64,000 nucleotides of DNA. It comes from Pseudanabaena mucicola str. Chao 1806 (GTDB lineage: Bacteria; Cyanobacteriota; Cyanobacteriia; Pseudanabaenales; Pseudanabaenaceae). Numbering within the stretch: position 1 is the stretch's first letter; each line of letters begins with the position of its first letter. The position numbers were made by a program, and so were the translations under genes. The DNA lies in the NCBI RefSeq assembly GCF_030323025.1, contig NZ_CP097329.1, forward strand, positions 1,333,001 to 1,397,000, written 5' to 3'. The notes below the pieces were generated by a model. It did not search any database. It was not told the DNA's origin and saw only the letters and a program-made list of their open reading frames with translations. This document shows, in pieces, positions 25,940-34,146 of this stretch.

Positions 25940-26995
25940 TTAGGCTGGAGATAATAGCGATTTCATTTGTCTTGCCACGTGATCGGGATGTTCGGCTTTC
26001 ATCAGAGCACGTACTACAGCTACTCGCTTTGCACCTGCGGTGATAGCTTCTTCTAGATTATGTTCATCGATACCGCCGATCGCAAACCAAGGAATCTGAA
26101 TATTTTGCGCTGCATAATTAACATACTCATAACCTGCGGCTGCCTTATTAGGTTTCGTAGGTGTGGCATGGACGGGACCTACACCGACATAATCTACTTG
26201 ATCATTCAGAGAGATCGCTAATTCTTGAGGATTTGTGGTGGATTGTCCAATGATGTATTGAGAAGCATCACCACCATTAGCACTGAGGATTTGGCGAACT
26301 GAGGCAACTGGTAAATCCGTTTGTCCCACATGAATACCATCGGCTCCGACAGCGATCGCAATGTCAACGCGATCATTCACCAGAAACAGCGCATCGTATT
26401 GATGGCAAATGTCGCAAAGTTGCTGGGCAAGTTTTAAACGAGTGCAGTCTTCTCCTTCCTTTTGACGATACTGCACGATCTGTACCCCACCTTGCAATGC
26501 CGACTCCACCACGGAGACAATATTATCTACGGGCATAGTCACCAGATATAAATTCGCCGCTTGCAACTTTTGGCGGCGCATCTGTCCAAGATTAGTCACT
26601 TCATAACTTAGTAATTGGCTCTCTAAGGTATAGACCTGATAGCGTAATTGCTTCATCGCAGCACCCAAATTGGGATCAACAACTTTGCCATATTCCTCTA
26701 AAACCCTCAGCGCTTCCTGCAAACGCCCCATATTCGCTCTCAATACCGACTGCACATCCGCCCGACTAGCTTCATTGGCATGGCTCAATCCCGTAGCAGG
26801 GTCATCGGGGGTATTACGGGCACGACGGAACTCTTCCCGATGCCATTGAGCGAGTTCTTGACGCATCTGTTTGCAGCGATCGCAAAGTTCAAGATCTTCT
26901 AAGCCAAAGCGACACCATTCTTCGATGGTACGAATTGCCTCACGGGCGCGATCAAGATTGGCATCGAGAATGCGATAAATAATTTGTTGAGACAT
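25940..26995 (-). CDS. thiE: Thiamine-phosphate synthase with an N-terminal helical domain
   Basis: 351 residues from the ATG at 26995 (MSQQIIYRILDANLDRAREA); an upstream TTG-initiated extension is not needed. Residues 1-130 are the helical domain (IRTIEEWCRFGLED, ADVQSVLRANMGRLQEALRVLEEYGK) found fused to ThiE in cyanobacteria. Residues 145-345 form the ThiE barrel: LYLVTMPVD, GVQIVQYRQKE, DALFLVNDRVDIAIAVGADGIHVGQTDLP, DYVGVGPVHATPTKP and IPWFAIGGIDEHN. It condenses HMP-diphosphate with thiazole phosphate. It follows the DUF6930-like gene, with 13 bases between. Confidence 0.94.
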   Translation of the reverse strand: MSQQIIYRILDANLDRAREAIRTIEEWCRFGLEDLELCDRCKQMRQELAQWHREEFRRARNTPDDPATGLSHANEASRADVQSVLRANMGRLQEALRVLEEYGKVVDPNLGAAMKQLRYQVYTLESQLLSYEVTNLGQMRRQKLQAANLYLVTMPVDNIVSVVESALQGGVQIVQYRQKEGEDCTRLKLAQQLCDICHQYDALFLVNDRVDIAIAVGADGIHVGQTDLPVASVRQILSANGGDASQYIIGQSTTNPQELAISLNDQVDYVGVGPVHATPTKPNKAAAGYEYVNYAAQNIQIPWFAIGGIDEHNLEEAITAGAKRVAVVRALMKAEHPDHVARQMKSLLSPA

Positions 26996-27008
26996 GGAGC
27001 AAATTAGT

Positions 27009-28688
27009 TTAAAAGTCAAAATCAAAGTCAAAGGCAGGTTCAGCGCGTAATTTACCTAAACCTAATTCTTTATCATCCATGAGTTTGATTTCGTAATATC
27101 CCAAGATATGATTGGGTGCAGGATTGCCTCGTGAAGCGCCCGTAAGACCCATAGCAATAATGACGCAGATATTGCCTTTGGTATTTTTAGCGCGTTGCTT
27201 CCAACGTTTATGATGATCACTGCTGAGCGCTTTCTTATCAAATTCGCCAAAGAGATGCAGATCTTCATTGTTCATCACCATTAAGCCCAGTTGACAGGCA
27301 TTGCCGAGGATATCCTCCGCAGGATTGAAGCATAAAGCATGAATACCTCCAAAGCTGCTAATTTTTTCGATTAATTCTAAGGCTTTAGGGCGGGAGGTCT
27401 GAATCATCAGTCCTGGTAAGCCTTCGCTTTTTTGAGCAGATGTCGCTATAGGTTTGTCCGCAAGCTGTCGATGGATCTTTGCATCACGTAAAAAACCTAC
27501 CTGTGACCAAGGGATGGTCATCATATGAATTAGGACGTTCTCTGGCCAGAGATCCTCATTGATCAATGGCGAATCGTCATCATCATCTTCAACCAAGTTA
27601 TGCAACTCATCTGCTAGATCGGGCATAGTCTGGACTACTACCTCTATGCTTTCTTCGACATCGCTATCGAGACTGGGGGCATAAATGGTGTAAGTTCCCT
27701 TGAGTTTACTAAAGCCAGATTGCAGACGATTACTGTACTGCTCCCAGAATTTATTTAAGGCTTCTAGCGCTACAGTGAGCGCGATCGCCTCTTCATCGTA
27801 TAGGTAAGGTCTACCGCCTTCGAGAGGATGCAATGTGCCATAGATAGGTCTCATGGGGGTAGAGGTTACAGGTAATGCTTTCACCTTGCCACGAAATGGA
27901 AATGGCGGGAAATCATCTTCCATTTCCAACTCTGGGATTTCAAACAAATTAAACAAACAGTCTTGATGTAGGAAGGTTTCTTCGATTTCATCCTCAGAAC
28001 TACCTGCAATAATTCGATGGCGAAACTTGACCAGAGACTCTTCGGTGCGATAAAAGATTACCCCTTGCTCTAGACCCATTTTGCCCATCACGATCGCATA
28101 TAGGGTTTCCAGATCCCATGCATCGAGCTTAATTGAAATTACTTGATGATCCCAGAGTGATTTCCAAGGAGCGTTGTGCCATAGCTGTTCTGACTGTCTA
28201 TGCAAGTCTTCGGCAAATCGCTCTGGAATTACGGGGGGGTTAGCAGAAAAACTCTCTAAAATATGCGAAAAAATTTCATCAATTAGAGGAAGTCGCTCAA
28301 TATACTCAACGGAAATCCCCAAATCTTGGAGTACACCACGCAAATAAAACTGAAGTTCGCGATCGCATACCAAAATCTTTTGTGGCAAGGAGGGTTGAGC
28401 AGGACTTTGGGGATGTTCGATCGCTTGCAATAAGGCGCGGACAAAAGCCTCTTGCCCCACTGACGAGTCAACTACATCCATCGACCTTACCATGCCCATT
28501 GAGCCATCTACCCACAAAATACATTGGGACTTGGACTCTTCTTCATGGGCATGAAGCGGAATAATGTTAGAAGAGTCTTGAGGTTGACTGATCTTGGCTG
28601 GTAAGGTACGGCGATCGCCTTCCCAAACTGCAGATGTCTGCTTGAGCTTTTTGAGGCGACGAAGAGTGGAGCGGTTTAACGTGGTCAT
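27009..28688 (-). CDS. Conserved cyanobacterial protein, DUF6930-like
   Basis: 559 residues, no signal or TM segment. Two halves can be seen: an N-terminal region around WVDGSMGMVRSMDVVDSSVG and LVCDRELQFYLRGVLQDLGI, and a C-terminal region with FGGIHALCFNPAEDILGNACQLGLMVMNNEDL and GNICVIIAMGLTGASRGNPAPNHILGYYEI. I associate this with DUF6930, which has no established function. An acidic patch (EDDDDDS) sits in the middle. The 13-base distance to thiE suggests a shared transcript. Confidence 0.65.
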   Translation of the reverse strand: MTTLNRSTLRRLKKLKQTSAVWEGDRRTLPAKISQPQDSSNIIPLHAHEEESKSQCILWVDGSMGMVRSMDVVDSSVGQEAFVRALLQAIEHPQSPAQPSLPQKILVCDRELQFYLRGVLQDLGISVEYIERLPLIDEIFSHILESFSANPPVIPERFAEDLHRQSEQLWHNAPWKSLWDHQVISIKLDAWDLETLYAIVMGKMGLEQGVIFYRTEESLVKFRHRIIAGSSEDEIEETFLHQDCLFNLFEIPELEMEDDFPPFPFRGKVKALPVTSTPMRPIYGTLHPLEGGRPYLYDEEAIALTVALEALNKFWEQYSNRLQSGFSKLKGTYTIYAPSLDSDVEESIEVVVQTMPDLADELHNLVEDDDDDSPLINEDLWPENVLIHMMTIPWSQVGFLRDAKIHRQLADKPIATSAQKSEGLPGLMIQTSRPKALELIEKISSFGGIHALCFNPAEDILGNACQLGLMVMNNEDLHLFGEFDKKALSSDHHKRWKQRAKNTKGNICVIIAMGLTGASRGNPAPNHILGYYEIKLMDDKELGLGKLRAEPAFDFDFDF

Positions 28689-29040
28689 CGAAAATGTTCT
28701 CTAGATTAGCCACTCTTAGAAAATTCGTATAGGAAATTCGTAAGAGTGCATTGATCGATTTAACTATGATATGGCTAGAAATTGTTAGAAAAGATTAGAA
28801 ATTGTAGCAATCATCTGGTCAGGCAGTAAGTATGATTGGTCATAGCGCTTCCCAGATAGCGCACTCTCATAGGCTAGCACTAGTTTTTAGTAACCTGGCA
28901 GCACTACCATGATATTTTTAGTGCACGTCTCATAGGTGATTGCGATACAATCGTAATAAGTAATTCTTACAGCCATTGGCATAGTTACTAGCATTTCTGA
29001 ATATTTCTATTATCTAACCCAAATTACAATTTTTACACTT
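28689..29040. other. Non-coding stretch, possible promoter region
   Basis: About 350 bases without a convincing gene. A weak inverted repeat (CACTCTTA near 28711 and TAAGAGTG near 28741) and AT-rich stretches around 28950-29030 suggest that promoters for the two divergent neighbours lie here. I could not recognise a tRNA or small RNA. Confidence 0.4.
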
Positions 29041-29247
29041 ATGGACGAGCTAAAACCGATTCTCAATGAGTTCTTAGGTCAACCCGTTGCATTTTTTGGT
29101 GGACTCGTTTCGGGCTTTCTTAAGCTCGATCTCCAACAAGATCCGTTGAAGGGTTGGCTAGAAAAGCAAGGAGCTACACCGACCAAGACCTCCTCACCTA
29201 GTAACAGTGGCAAAAGTGATGGGCCACAATCAATTTCGATTGACTGA
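29041..29247 (+). CDS. Small conserved hypothetical protein (68 aa)
   Basis: MDELKPILNEFLGQPVAFFG, then GLVSGFLKLDLQQDPLKGWLEKQG and a Ser/Thr/Asn-rich tail. The amphipathic start with FLGQPVAFFGGLVSGFL could dock on a membrane. The composition and the compact first 45 residues suggest a real gene, and the type is common in cyanobacteria, but I cannot assign a function. It lies upstream of plsY and is separated from it by a strong terminator. Confidence 0.65.
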   Translation: MDELKPILNEFLGQPVAFFGGLVSGFLKLDLQQDPLKGWLEKQGATPTKTSSPSNSGKSDGPQSISID

Positions 29248-29336
29248 TAAAGTGCAAAGCTATGACTTGAGAGAAATTTTTAAAAGCTTTTCAAAGCCAA
29301 GCTTTCAAAAATTTCTCCTTAAAAGGATCAAAAAGA

Positions 29337-29371
29337 AAATTTTAAGGCTCGCTAAGCGAGCCTTAAAATTT
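29337..29371. terminator. Terminator before plsY
   Basis: Near-continuous palindrome with 17-bp arms (AAATTTTAAGGCTCGCT and its complement) around one base. A second, less perfect stem-loop precedes it (about 29270-29317, GAGAAATTTTT...AAAAATTTCTC). Confidence 0.8.
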
Positions 29372-29418
29372 ATGTAGCATCACGCTTGTAAACCTACTTT
29401 TAATTGCAAATACAGATT

Positions 29419-30060
29419 ATGTGGTTTCCTTATCTCTTGCTGGCGCTCGCCTATCTTTTAGGATCTTTCCCGACGGGTTATCTGGTAGGACGGATAGCGG
29501 GTATCGATATTCGTGAGCATGGCTCAGGCTCGACGGGGGCAACGAATGTCTGGCGCAATGTCGGTAAGTTGGCAGGAATTAGTGTATTTGCAGTGGACTT
29601 TGCGAAAGGGGCGATCGCAATTTATGTGATGCAACAAGCAAATTGGTTGCTCTCCAGCTTGGGATTAATAGCAAATATCGCGATCGAGCATCTGTCACTA
29701 TTTGTAATTGGTGCAGGGATGCTGGCATTAATTGGTCACAGTCGCCCTATATGGCTTGGCTTTAAAGGTGGTAAGTCGGTAGCAACGGGGGTTGGGGTTT
29801 TATTTATGTTGAACTGGACTGTGGCGATCGCAGCCTTTAGCGTATGGTTAGTTACAATGGCAATCTGGCGCACGGTTTCTATTAGCTCCATCTCGGCAGC
29901 AACTGCGGCTCCCATTTTGATGTGGACATTACAGGGCAATATTGCTTATTCCTGCTTTGTCACGGTGGGCTGTATATTTGTAATTTGGTTACATCGCTCC
30001 AATATCGAGCGTATTCTCAACGGCACTGAACTGACCTTCAAATCAGATTCTAAGGCATAA
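29419..30060 (+). CDS. plsY: Glycerol-3-phosphate acyltransferase PlsY
   Basis: 213 residues from the ATG at 29419. Five or more TM helices. The three PlsY motifs are present: GSFPTGYLVGRIAGIDIREH leading to GSGSTGATNVWRNVG, GHSRPIWLGFKGGKSVATG, and the C-terminal IVIWLHRSNIERILNGTE (read here as FVIWLHRSN). It transfers an acyl group from acyl-phosphate to glycerol-3-phosphate in the membrane, the first step of phospholipid synthesis. Its last codons form the left arm of a long palindromic terminator. Confidence 0.95.
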   Translation: MWFPYLLLALAYLLGSFPTGYLVGRIAGIDIREHGSGSTGATNVWRNVGKLAGISVFAVDFAKGAIAIYVMQQANWLLSSLGLIANIAIEHLSLFVIGAGMLALIGHSRPIWLGFKGGKSVATGVGVLFMLNWTVAIAAFSVWLVTMAIWRTVSISSISAATAAPILMWTLQGNIAYSCFVTVGCIFVIWLHRSNIERILNGTELTFKSDSKA

Positions 30061-30102
30061 AAAAGGCTCCCCGAAAGGGAGCCTTTTTTATGCCTTAGAA
30101 TC
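30046..30102. terminator. Long palindrome embedding the plsY stop codon, shared with petM
   Basis: Perfect 26-bp arms (30046-30071 and 30077-30102) with loop CGAAA. The left arm includes the last four plsY codons and its TAA plus the classic GGCTCCC stem. The right arm ends one base before the petM stop codon. It works as a terminator in both directions. Confidence 0.85.
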
Positions 30103-30103
30103 C

Positions 30104-30214
30104 TTAAGCTTCTTCTTTTTCTTCGCCTTGGAGCTTGAGCAAAAAGTAGCCAAATGCAATACCGACAGGAATCAGTACTATGCACAAGACCATCGCGTTA
30201 ACCATTTCTCCCAT
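30104..30214 (-). CDS. petM: Cytochrome b6f complex subunit PetM (36 aa)
   Basis: MGEMVNAMVLCIVLIPVGIA then FGYFLLKLQGEEKEEA. One TM helix followed by the xLLKxQGxEE end is the PetM (subunit VII) pattern in cyanobacteria. The gene is too short for usual ORF cut-offs. The ATG at 30214 opens it; the poly-A-rich leader on its 5' side (30215-30260) would hold the promoter. It is convergent with plsY across the shared terminator. Confidence 0.85.
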   Translation of the reverse strand: MGEMVNAMVLCIVLIPVGIAFGYFLLKLQGEEKEEA

Positions 30215-30293
30215 AATTTTCTCTTTAAAATAAATAATATTGCTTAATATTGCTTTAGAAATTTTACAGTAAAAGATAGCTCACAGATTGCAT

Positions 30294-30371
30294 TAAGTAG
30301 CTCAGCATAGTTATCAACCAAACCCAAACTGCTGTTTTGCTCACATAGTGAGCAAAACAGCAGTTTGGGTT
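30294..30371. repeat. Repeat family A relative with an entirely different core stem
   Basis: It begins TA AGTAGCTCAGCATAGTTATC, close to the family A left end. The central hairpin, though, is a perfect 24-bp stem (30321-30344 with 30348-30371, loop ATA) built on CCCAAACTGCTGTTTTGC instead of the usual GC core. The right family A end is missing. Another weaker hairpin follows at about 30388-30420. Confidence 0.55.
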
Positions 30372-30441
30372 CGTAAATTTTTGGATTTGTTGAAGTGCAT
30401 CCCTTGGGATTGTACTTCAACCTTGCTATAAGCCTATGAGC

Positions 30442-31317
30442 CTAAGTCAAAATCTCCACATCGATCGCATCAACATAGTCTGTTGCATTGTTATGAAATG
30501 GTGGCTCCTGCTGATTTTCTGTATTTTCAGATTTTGGATAGGAACCGCTCAGTTCGGCTTCATCTAGCAAAACAGGACGGATCTCATAATGCACTCGCAA
30601 ATTAGGCGGCGTATTGCGTTCCGCCTCACGGACAAACCGATTTGCCTCCCACTCTGCATGAAAGGTACTGATCAGCTTGAGTGTCTTCACCCGTTGCCGT
30701 TCCAGATAAGTCCATACCTCCCAAGCATTGTATTCAGGTTCTTTAGGGATCTCAGGAGTTTCTTCTAGTTGAGCATTATTTTCAGAGTCATCTGAATTAT
30801 GAGGAATTTTTACATCAGAATCTTTACGATCACTAGTTATAGATTCAGCTTCAGATGAGTTTGTCTCCGTACTAGCGGGACTACCTGTAGATGGAGACTG
30901 CTCCGTTTCTGGAACTGCTGGCTTTGATGATGAATAATTGGGGATATCCTCTAGCGATCGCGCCAAACTTTTGATCTCTTTAGCACGAATTTGCTTGACC
31001 TGAACTGCCTCATCAGCGAGAGACTTTACTTCAATCGCTGTCTGTGACTGATCGACCCATCCTTTAAAAATTAACTCTTCACCGTTAATGACTAGGTGAT
31101 CGCCTACCTCTAAAGCAAAACCTGCCAAAGAACTAAACAAAGGCTTAGAATGGTCTGATGACCAAACTTCATGATTTTGATCGGACTGAGTGTTATAACT
31201 AGATGCGTTTGGGATAGATTCTGAAGCCTGACTAGATTTCCCGTTGTCAATCAGGCGTTGGACTCCCCCAATTGTGTCCTCAACTCCACAACTTGTGTCT
31301 GGAGTGGCGCTAAGCAA
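30442..31317 (-). CDS. Hypothetical acidic protein, second half of a probable frameshifted gene
   Basis: About 291 codons, opening only with a TTG. A segment FALEVGDHLVINGEELIFKGWV could be a small beta domain. A long Ser/Glu/Asp/Pro-rich disordered stretch follows, then a more ordered region NAWEVWTYLERQRVKTLKLI, STFHAEWEANRFVREAERNT and NLRVHYEIRPVLLDEAEL. It overlaps the upstream frame by 67 bases in another phase. Since no good start exists here, the two frames may be one gene with a frameshift. I do not recognise the family. Confidence 0.5.
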   Translation of the reverse strand: MLSATPDTSCGVEDTIGGVQRLIDNGKSSQASESIPNASSYNTQSDQNHEVWSSDHSKPLFSSLAGFALEVGDHLVINGEELIFKGWVDQSQTAIEVKSLADEAVQVKQIRAKEIKSLARSLEDIPNYSSSKPAVPETEQSPSTGSPASTETNSSEAESITSDRKDSDVKIPHNSDDSENNAQLEETPEIPKEPEYNAWEVWTYLERQRVKTLKLISTFHAEWEANRFVREAERNTPPNLRVHYEIRPVLLDEAELSGSYPKSENTENQQEPPFHNNATDYVDAIDVEILT

Positions 31318-31547
31318 CTCTCCACATAGACGGCTAGCTCAGGATGTAAAACAAAGGGAGAAGGTTCGGAGAAAGCAGGCTCAGGTGCTTTCGTAGCAGT
31401 TGGCTCTGGCGAAAACTCGCGGCTAACTACCGCCAAAATCCAGTCAGCGATCGCCTGTTGTTTGGCATCGGCTTGGGATTTAACTTGGCTCAATAAAGGC
31501 AAAGGAAAACGAAGATTTACCTGTTTTGTCCTGTGGGGAGTCGCCAT
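31251..31547 (-). CDS. Hypothetical protein, first half of a probable frameshifted gene
   Basis: 98 residues: MATPHRTKQVNLRFPLPLLS then QVKSQADAKQQAIADWILAV, which looks like a ribbon-helix-helix-type N-terminus, followed by a Pro/Ala-rich linker and a short coiled coil (ESCLAPLQTQVVELRTQLGE). The frame closes just after the coiled coil, while an open frame in the next phase continues for 290 codons. Either translational frameshift, recent mutation, or two overlapping genes would fit. Confidence 0.55.
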   Translation of the reverse strand: MATPHRTKQVNLRFPLPLLSQVKSQADAKQQAIADWILAVVSREFSPEPTATKAPEPAFSEPSPFVLHPELAVYVESCLAPLQTQVVELRTQLGESNA

Positions 31548-31759
31548 TATTTGCCCTTATATTCAAAAATTTATAAAAAATCTCAGTTTCTGATTATAGC
31601 AACCGCTAACACGCAAAATTTAAAAAGTAAATGTTGCTATATCTACATACTTACAGCTTATTCAGCTTATTAGCTTCGACATGATAAAAAACAAAAATTA
31701 ATATCTATTTACAGATTTAGCACCCCAAATAAACATAGCTATTTTCAAGCAAGCGATCT

Positions 31760-31812
31760 CCGAAGAACTTATGAAAAGTTTTGCATGGCAAAACTTTTCA
31801 TAAGTTCTTCGG
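31760..31812. repeat. Perfect 25-bp-arm palindrome upstream of menB
   Basis: Arms at 31760-31784 and 31788-31812 are exact complements with loop ATG. It lies between two divergent genes (frameshifted ORF starting at 31547, menB at 31914), so there is no transcript ending here that needs a terminator. It could be an attenuator in the menB leader, a protein site, or a cruciform-forming repeat. Confidence 0.7.
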
Positions 31813-31913
31813 CTCGTTTTTGAGTACAAAGCTCTGTAGGTCACATCACAAACTACTTTTTGGGGTGTGATTTTGCTAAAATCTGTCCCTGTACTATCCC
31901 ATATCCAAAACCC

Positions 31914-32744
31914 ATGACCGACTGGCAACTCGCCGCCGAATTTGAAGACATTCTCTATCACAAAGCCGATGGCATGGCAAAAATTACGATCAATCGTCCT
32001 CAAGTTCGTAATGCTTTTCGCCCTAAGACAATTACAGAAATGCTCGCTGCCTTCGCGGATGCGCGAGAGGATGTGGAGATTGGGGTGGTGTTGTTAACTG
32101 GTGCAGGACCTGCTCCTGATGGGAAATATGCTTTCTGTGCAGGGGGAGATCAGAAAGTGCGTGGTGATGGTGGCTATATCTCAGAATCTGGTGTACCACG
32201 TTTAAATGTGCTTGATTTGCAACGACTGATTCGCACGATGCCTCAACCTGTGATTGCTTTGGTGGCTGGCTATGCGATCGGTGGTGGTCATGTTTTGCAT
32301 GTAGTTTGCGACCTCACGATCGCTGCGGATAATGCTATCTTTGGGCAGACTGGTCCTATGGTTGGTAGTTTTGATGGTGGCTTCGGTGCTTCCTATTTGG
32401 CGCGATTAGTAGGACAGAAGAAGGCTCGCGAAATTTGGTATCTCTGTCGTCAATATGATGCCCAAGAAGCTCTAGACATGGGTTTAGTGAATAAGGTTGT
32501 ATCTGTGGAGCAATTGGAAGCGGAAGGTATTCAATGGGCGCAGGAAATTTTGGAGAAGAGTCCGTTAGCGATTCGCTGTCTCAAGTCAGCTTTTAATGCA
32601 GATTGTGATGGTCAGGCAGGGATTCAGGAACTGGCGGGTAATGCGACTTTATTGTTCTATATGACGCAGGAGGCGCAGGAGGGTAAGCAAGCCTTTATCG
32701 AAAAGCGCAAACCCAATTTCCGTCAATATCCTAAACTTCCATAG
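31914..32744 (+). CDS. menB: 1,4-dihydroxy-2-naphthoyl-CoA synthase
   Basis: 276 residues from the ATG at 31914 ([20 protein letters not shown]). Crotonase fold with the MenB marks: [76 protein letters not shown] and [13 protein letters not shown], and the C-terminal [13 protein letters not shown]. It closes the naphthoate ring in phylloquinone (vitamin K1) synthesis, the photosystem I quinone. No other men genes are nearby. A strong palindrome sits about 100 bases upstream. Confidence 0.97.
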   Translation: MTDWQLAAEFEDILYHKADGMAKITINRPQVRNAFRPKTITEMLAAFADAREDVEIGVVLLTGAGPAPDGKYAFCAGGDQKVRGDGGYISESGVPRLNVLDLQRLIRTMPQPVIALVAGYAIGGGHVLHVVCDLTIAADNAIFGQTGPMVGSFDGGFGASYLARLVGQKKAREIWYLCRQYDAQEALDMGLVNKVVSVEQLEAEGIQWAQEILEKSPLAIRCLKSAFNADCDGQAGIQELAGNATLLFYMTQEAQEGKQAFIEKRKPNFRQYPKLP

Positions 32745-32750
32745 CTGGGT

Positions 32751-33398
32751 TTAAGCTTCTTGATTGGTGACAACACGGCAATAAATTTCAGTCAGAGGCA
32801 CGTCGGTACTCAGGCTAGTTAATGTGATTTTTTGTTCTAGGCGATCGCTAATTTGCAATTGCCATATATCAGCATTCTCAGATCGAGAATAATGCTCAAT
32901 ATATGGCTCTGATTGGCTAATCAATAGATATTCTCTAAGGCTAGAAATGGAGCGATATTTACGGAATTTCTCACCTCGATCATATCCCTGTGTCAATGGT
33001 GAGAGAACTTCCACAATCAATATCGGATTGAGAATTTCATCAGTGCGATTATCATTAAATTCTGTCTCCCCATTAATCACTAAGGCATCCGCATAGGTTC
33101 CGCAGTTAAATTCAGGAATCCAGATCCGCATATCACTACCACAAATTTGAAAATCAGTATCACGCAGATTAATACCCAGAAAAATTATGATATTTGCTAC
33201 AATAAGACTATGGGGATGGGAACCACCAGACATAACAAAAATTTCTCCGTTGCGATATTCGAGGCGTTCTTCGGCGGCTTCCGCAAGCGATCAATAATCC
33301 TCTAAGGCGACAAATGTTGATTGAGCAGGATCAGCAGCATCGGGAGAAATTACCGATGAGATGGGTTTAACTGGAGCGATAACGGGAGTAGCGACCAT
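32751..33398 (-). pseudogene. Uma2-family putative nuclease with an in-frame TGA
   Basis: The full-length frame runs from the ATG at 33398 (MVATPVIAPVKPISSVISPD) through VALEDY, a TGA at 33291-33293, then SLAEAAEERLEYRNGEIFVM and the rest without any other break. The 160 residues from the Met at 33233 carry the PD-(D/E)xK-type core of Uma2/DUF820: YADALVINGE, NPILIVEVLSPLTQGYDRGEKF and REYLLISQSEPYIEHY. One nonsense change therefore splits an otherwise intact gene. A shortened protein from 33233 is possible but would lack the N-terminal helix. Confidence 0.75.
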
Positions 33399-33684
33399 GA
33401 CTGCACCTTTGAGTTAGCCTGTCATAATTATAATGGCTTTTTCGCGATCGCCCCTCAAGCCCCCATTAGCCCCATGACTCAAGAATCGGAAGTAAAAACT
33501 AGATTAGAAAAAATACATCATCCTAAAGCTTCATGTAAAAATAGAAATTACCAAACTGCAATTTTGATAGGCGATCTCAATGGGTTGGAATGTTGGGCTA
33601 AAGCTATATCGAGATAAAAAATTTATTGAGCTATTAGGCGATCGGGCGGGACGCTTTGGGTAAGCTCTATTTTGGGATGCCTAT

Positions 33685-34026
33685 GTGTTGGAAAAGGATA
33701 TCTATGGTGGGGCATGGAGTGAGACTTGGTTAGCCAACCGTCAGAAAACCAAGTATGTGATCAAGTCCCACAAACATGAGATTTTTAATCATCCCGAAAA
33801 TCAAGATACGCTCAAGCAACATATTCGCTATTTCAATGAAGAGGCGAAGGCTTTGGCAAAATGTGAACATGAGTATATTGTCAAAATCATCGAAAAGTTG
33901 CTTTTGCCACAGGAAAATAATCACCCTTGTATTGTGATGGAATATATCGAGGGGGTGAGGCTAGATGCAGATGGCATAGAGCTTAAACCCAAACTTGTCT
34001 TTACATTTTTGAATAGAAAAGAGTAA
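33685..34026 (+). pseudogene. Ser/Thr protein kinase N-lobe remnant
   Basis: 113 codons: YGGAWSETWLANRQKTKYVI with the glycine loop and VIK lysine, FNEEAKALAKCEHEYIVKII with the helix-C Glu, and a hinge PCIVMEYIEGVRLD. After this the frame ends in unrelated residues, with no HRD or DFG catalytic motifs. Upstream codons (33585-33660) may be further kinase sequence broken by a stop. It cannot be an active kinase. This stretch lies between two other decayed or accessory genes. Confidence 0.6.
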
Positions 34027-34146
34027 CACCTCTCGACATTCATCACAAAGCAATCGCAACTCGCGATTATTACATCGCACCGTAACATCGGTTAGATTTA
34101 CTTGTTAGCAGAACCGAAATCAGATCTCACAACATTTTGGCAAGAG

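Noticed and set aside
28689-29040. Possible small RNA or tRNA in a 350-base gap
   Set aside because: No cloverleaf, no TTCGAAT-type loop in a suitable place, and no strong terminator-bounded hairpin could be made.
31698-32003. Minus-strand frame of 101 codons across the menB start
   Set aside because: It is antisense to menB and its palindromic leader; no family-like motifs, so a shadow frame.
33474-33617. 47-codon open frame (MTQESEVKTRLEKIHHPKAS...) between the broken Uma2 and kinase genes
   Set aside because: No homology recognised, no clear ribosome-binding site, and it lies among decayed genes. It could be a remnant but is not supported as a gene.
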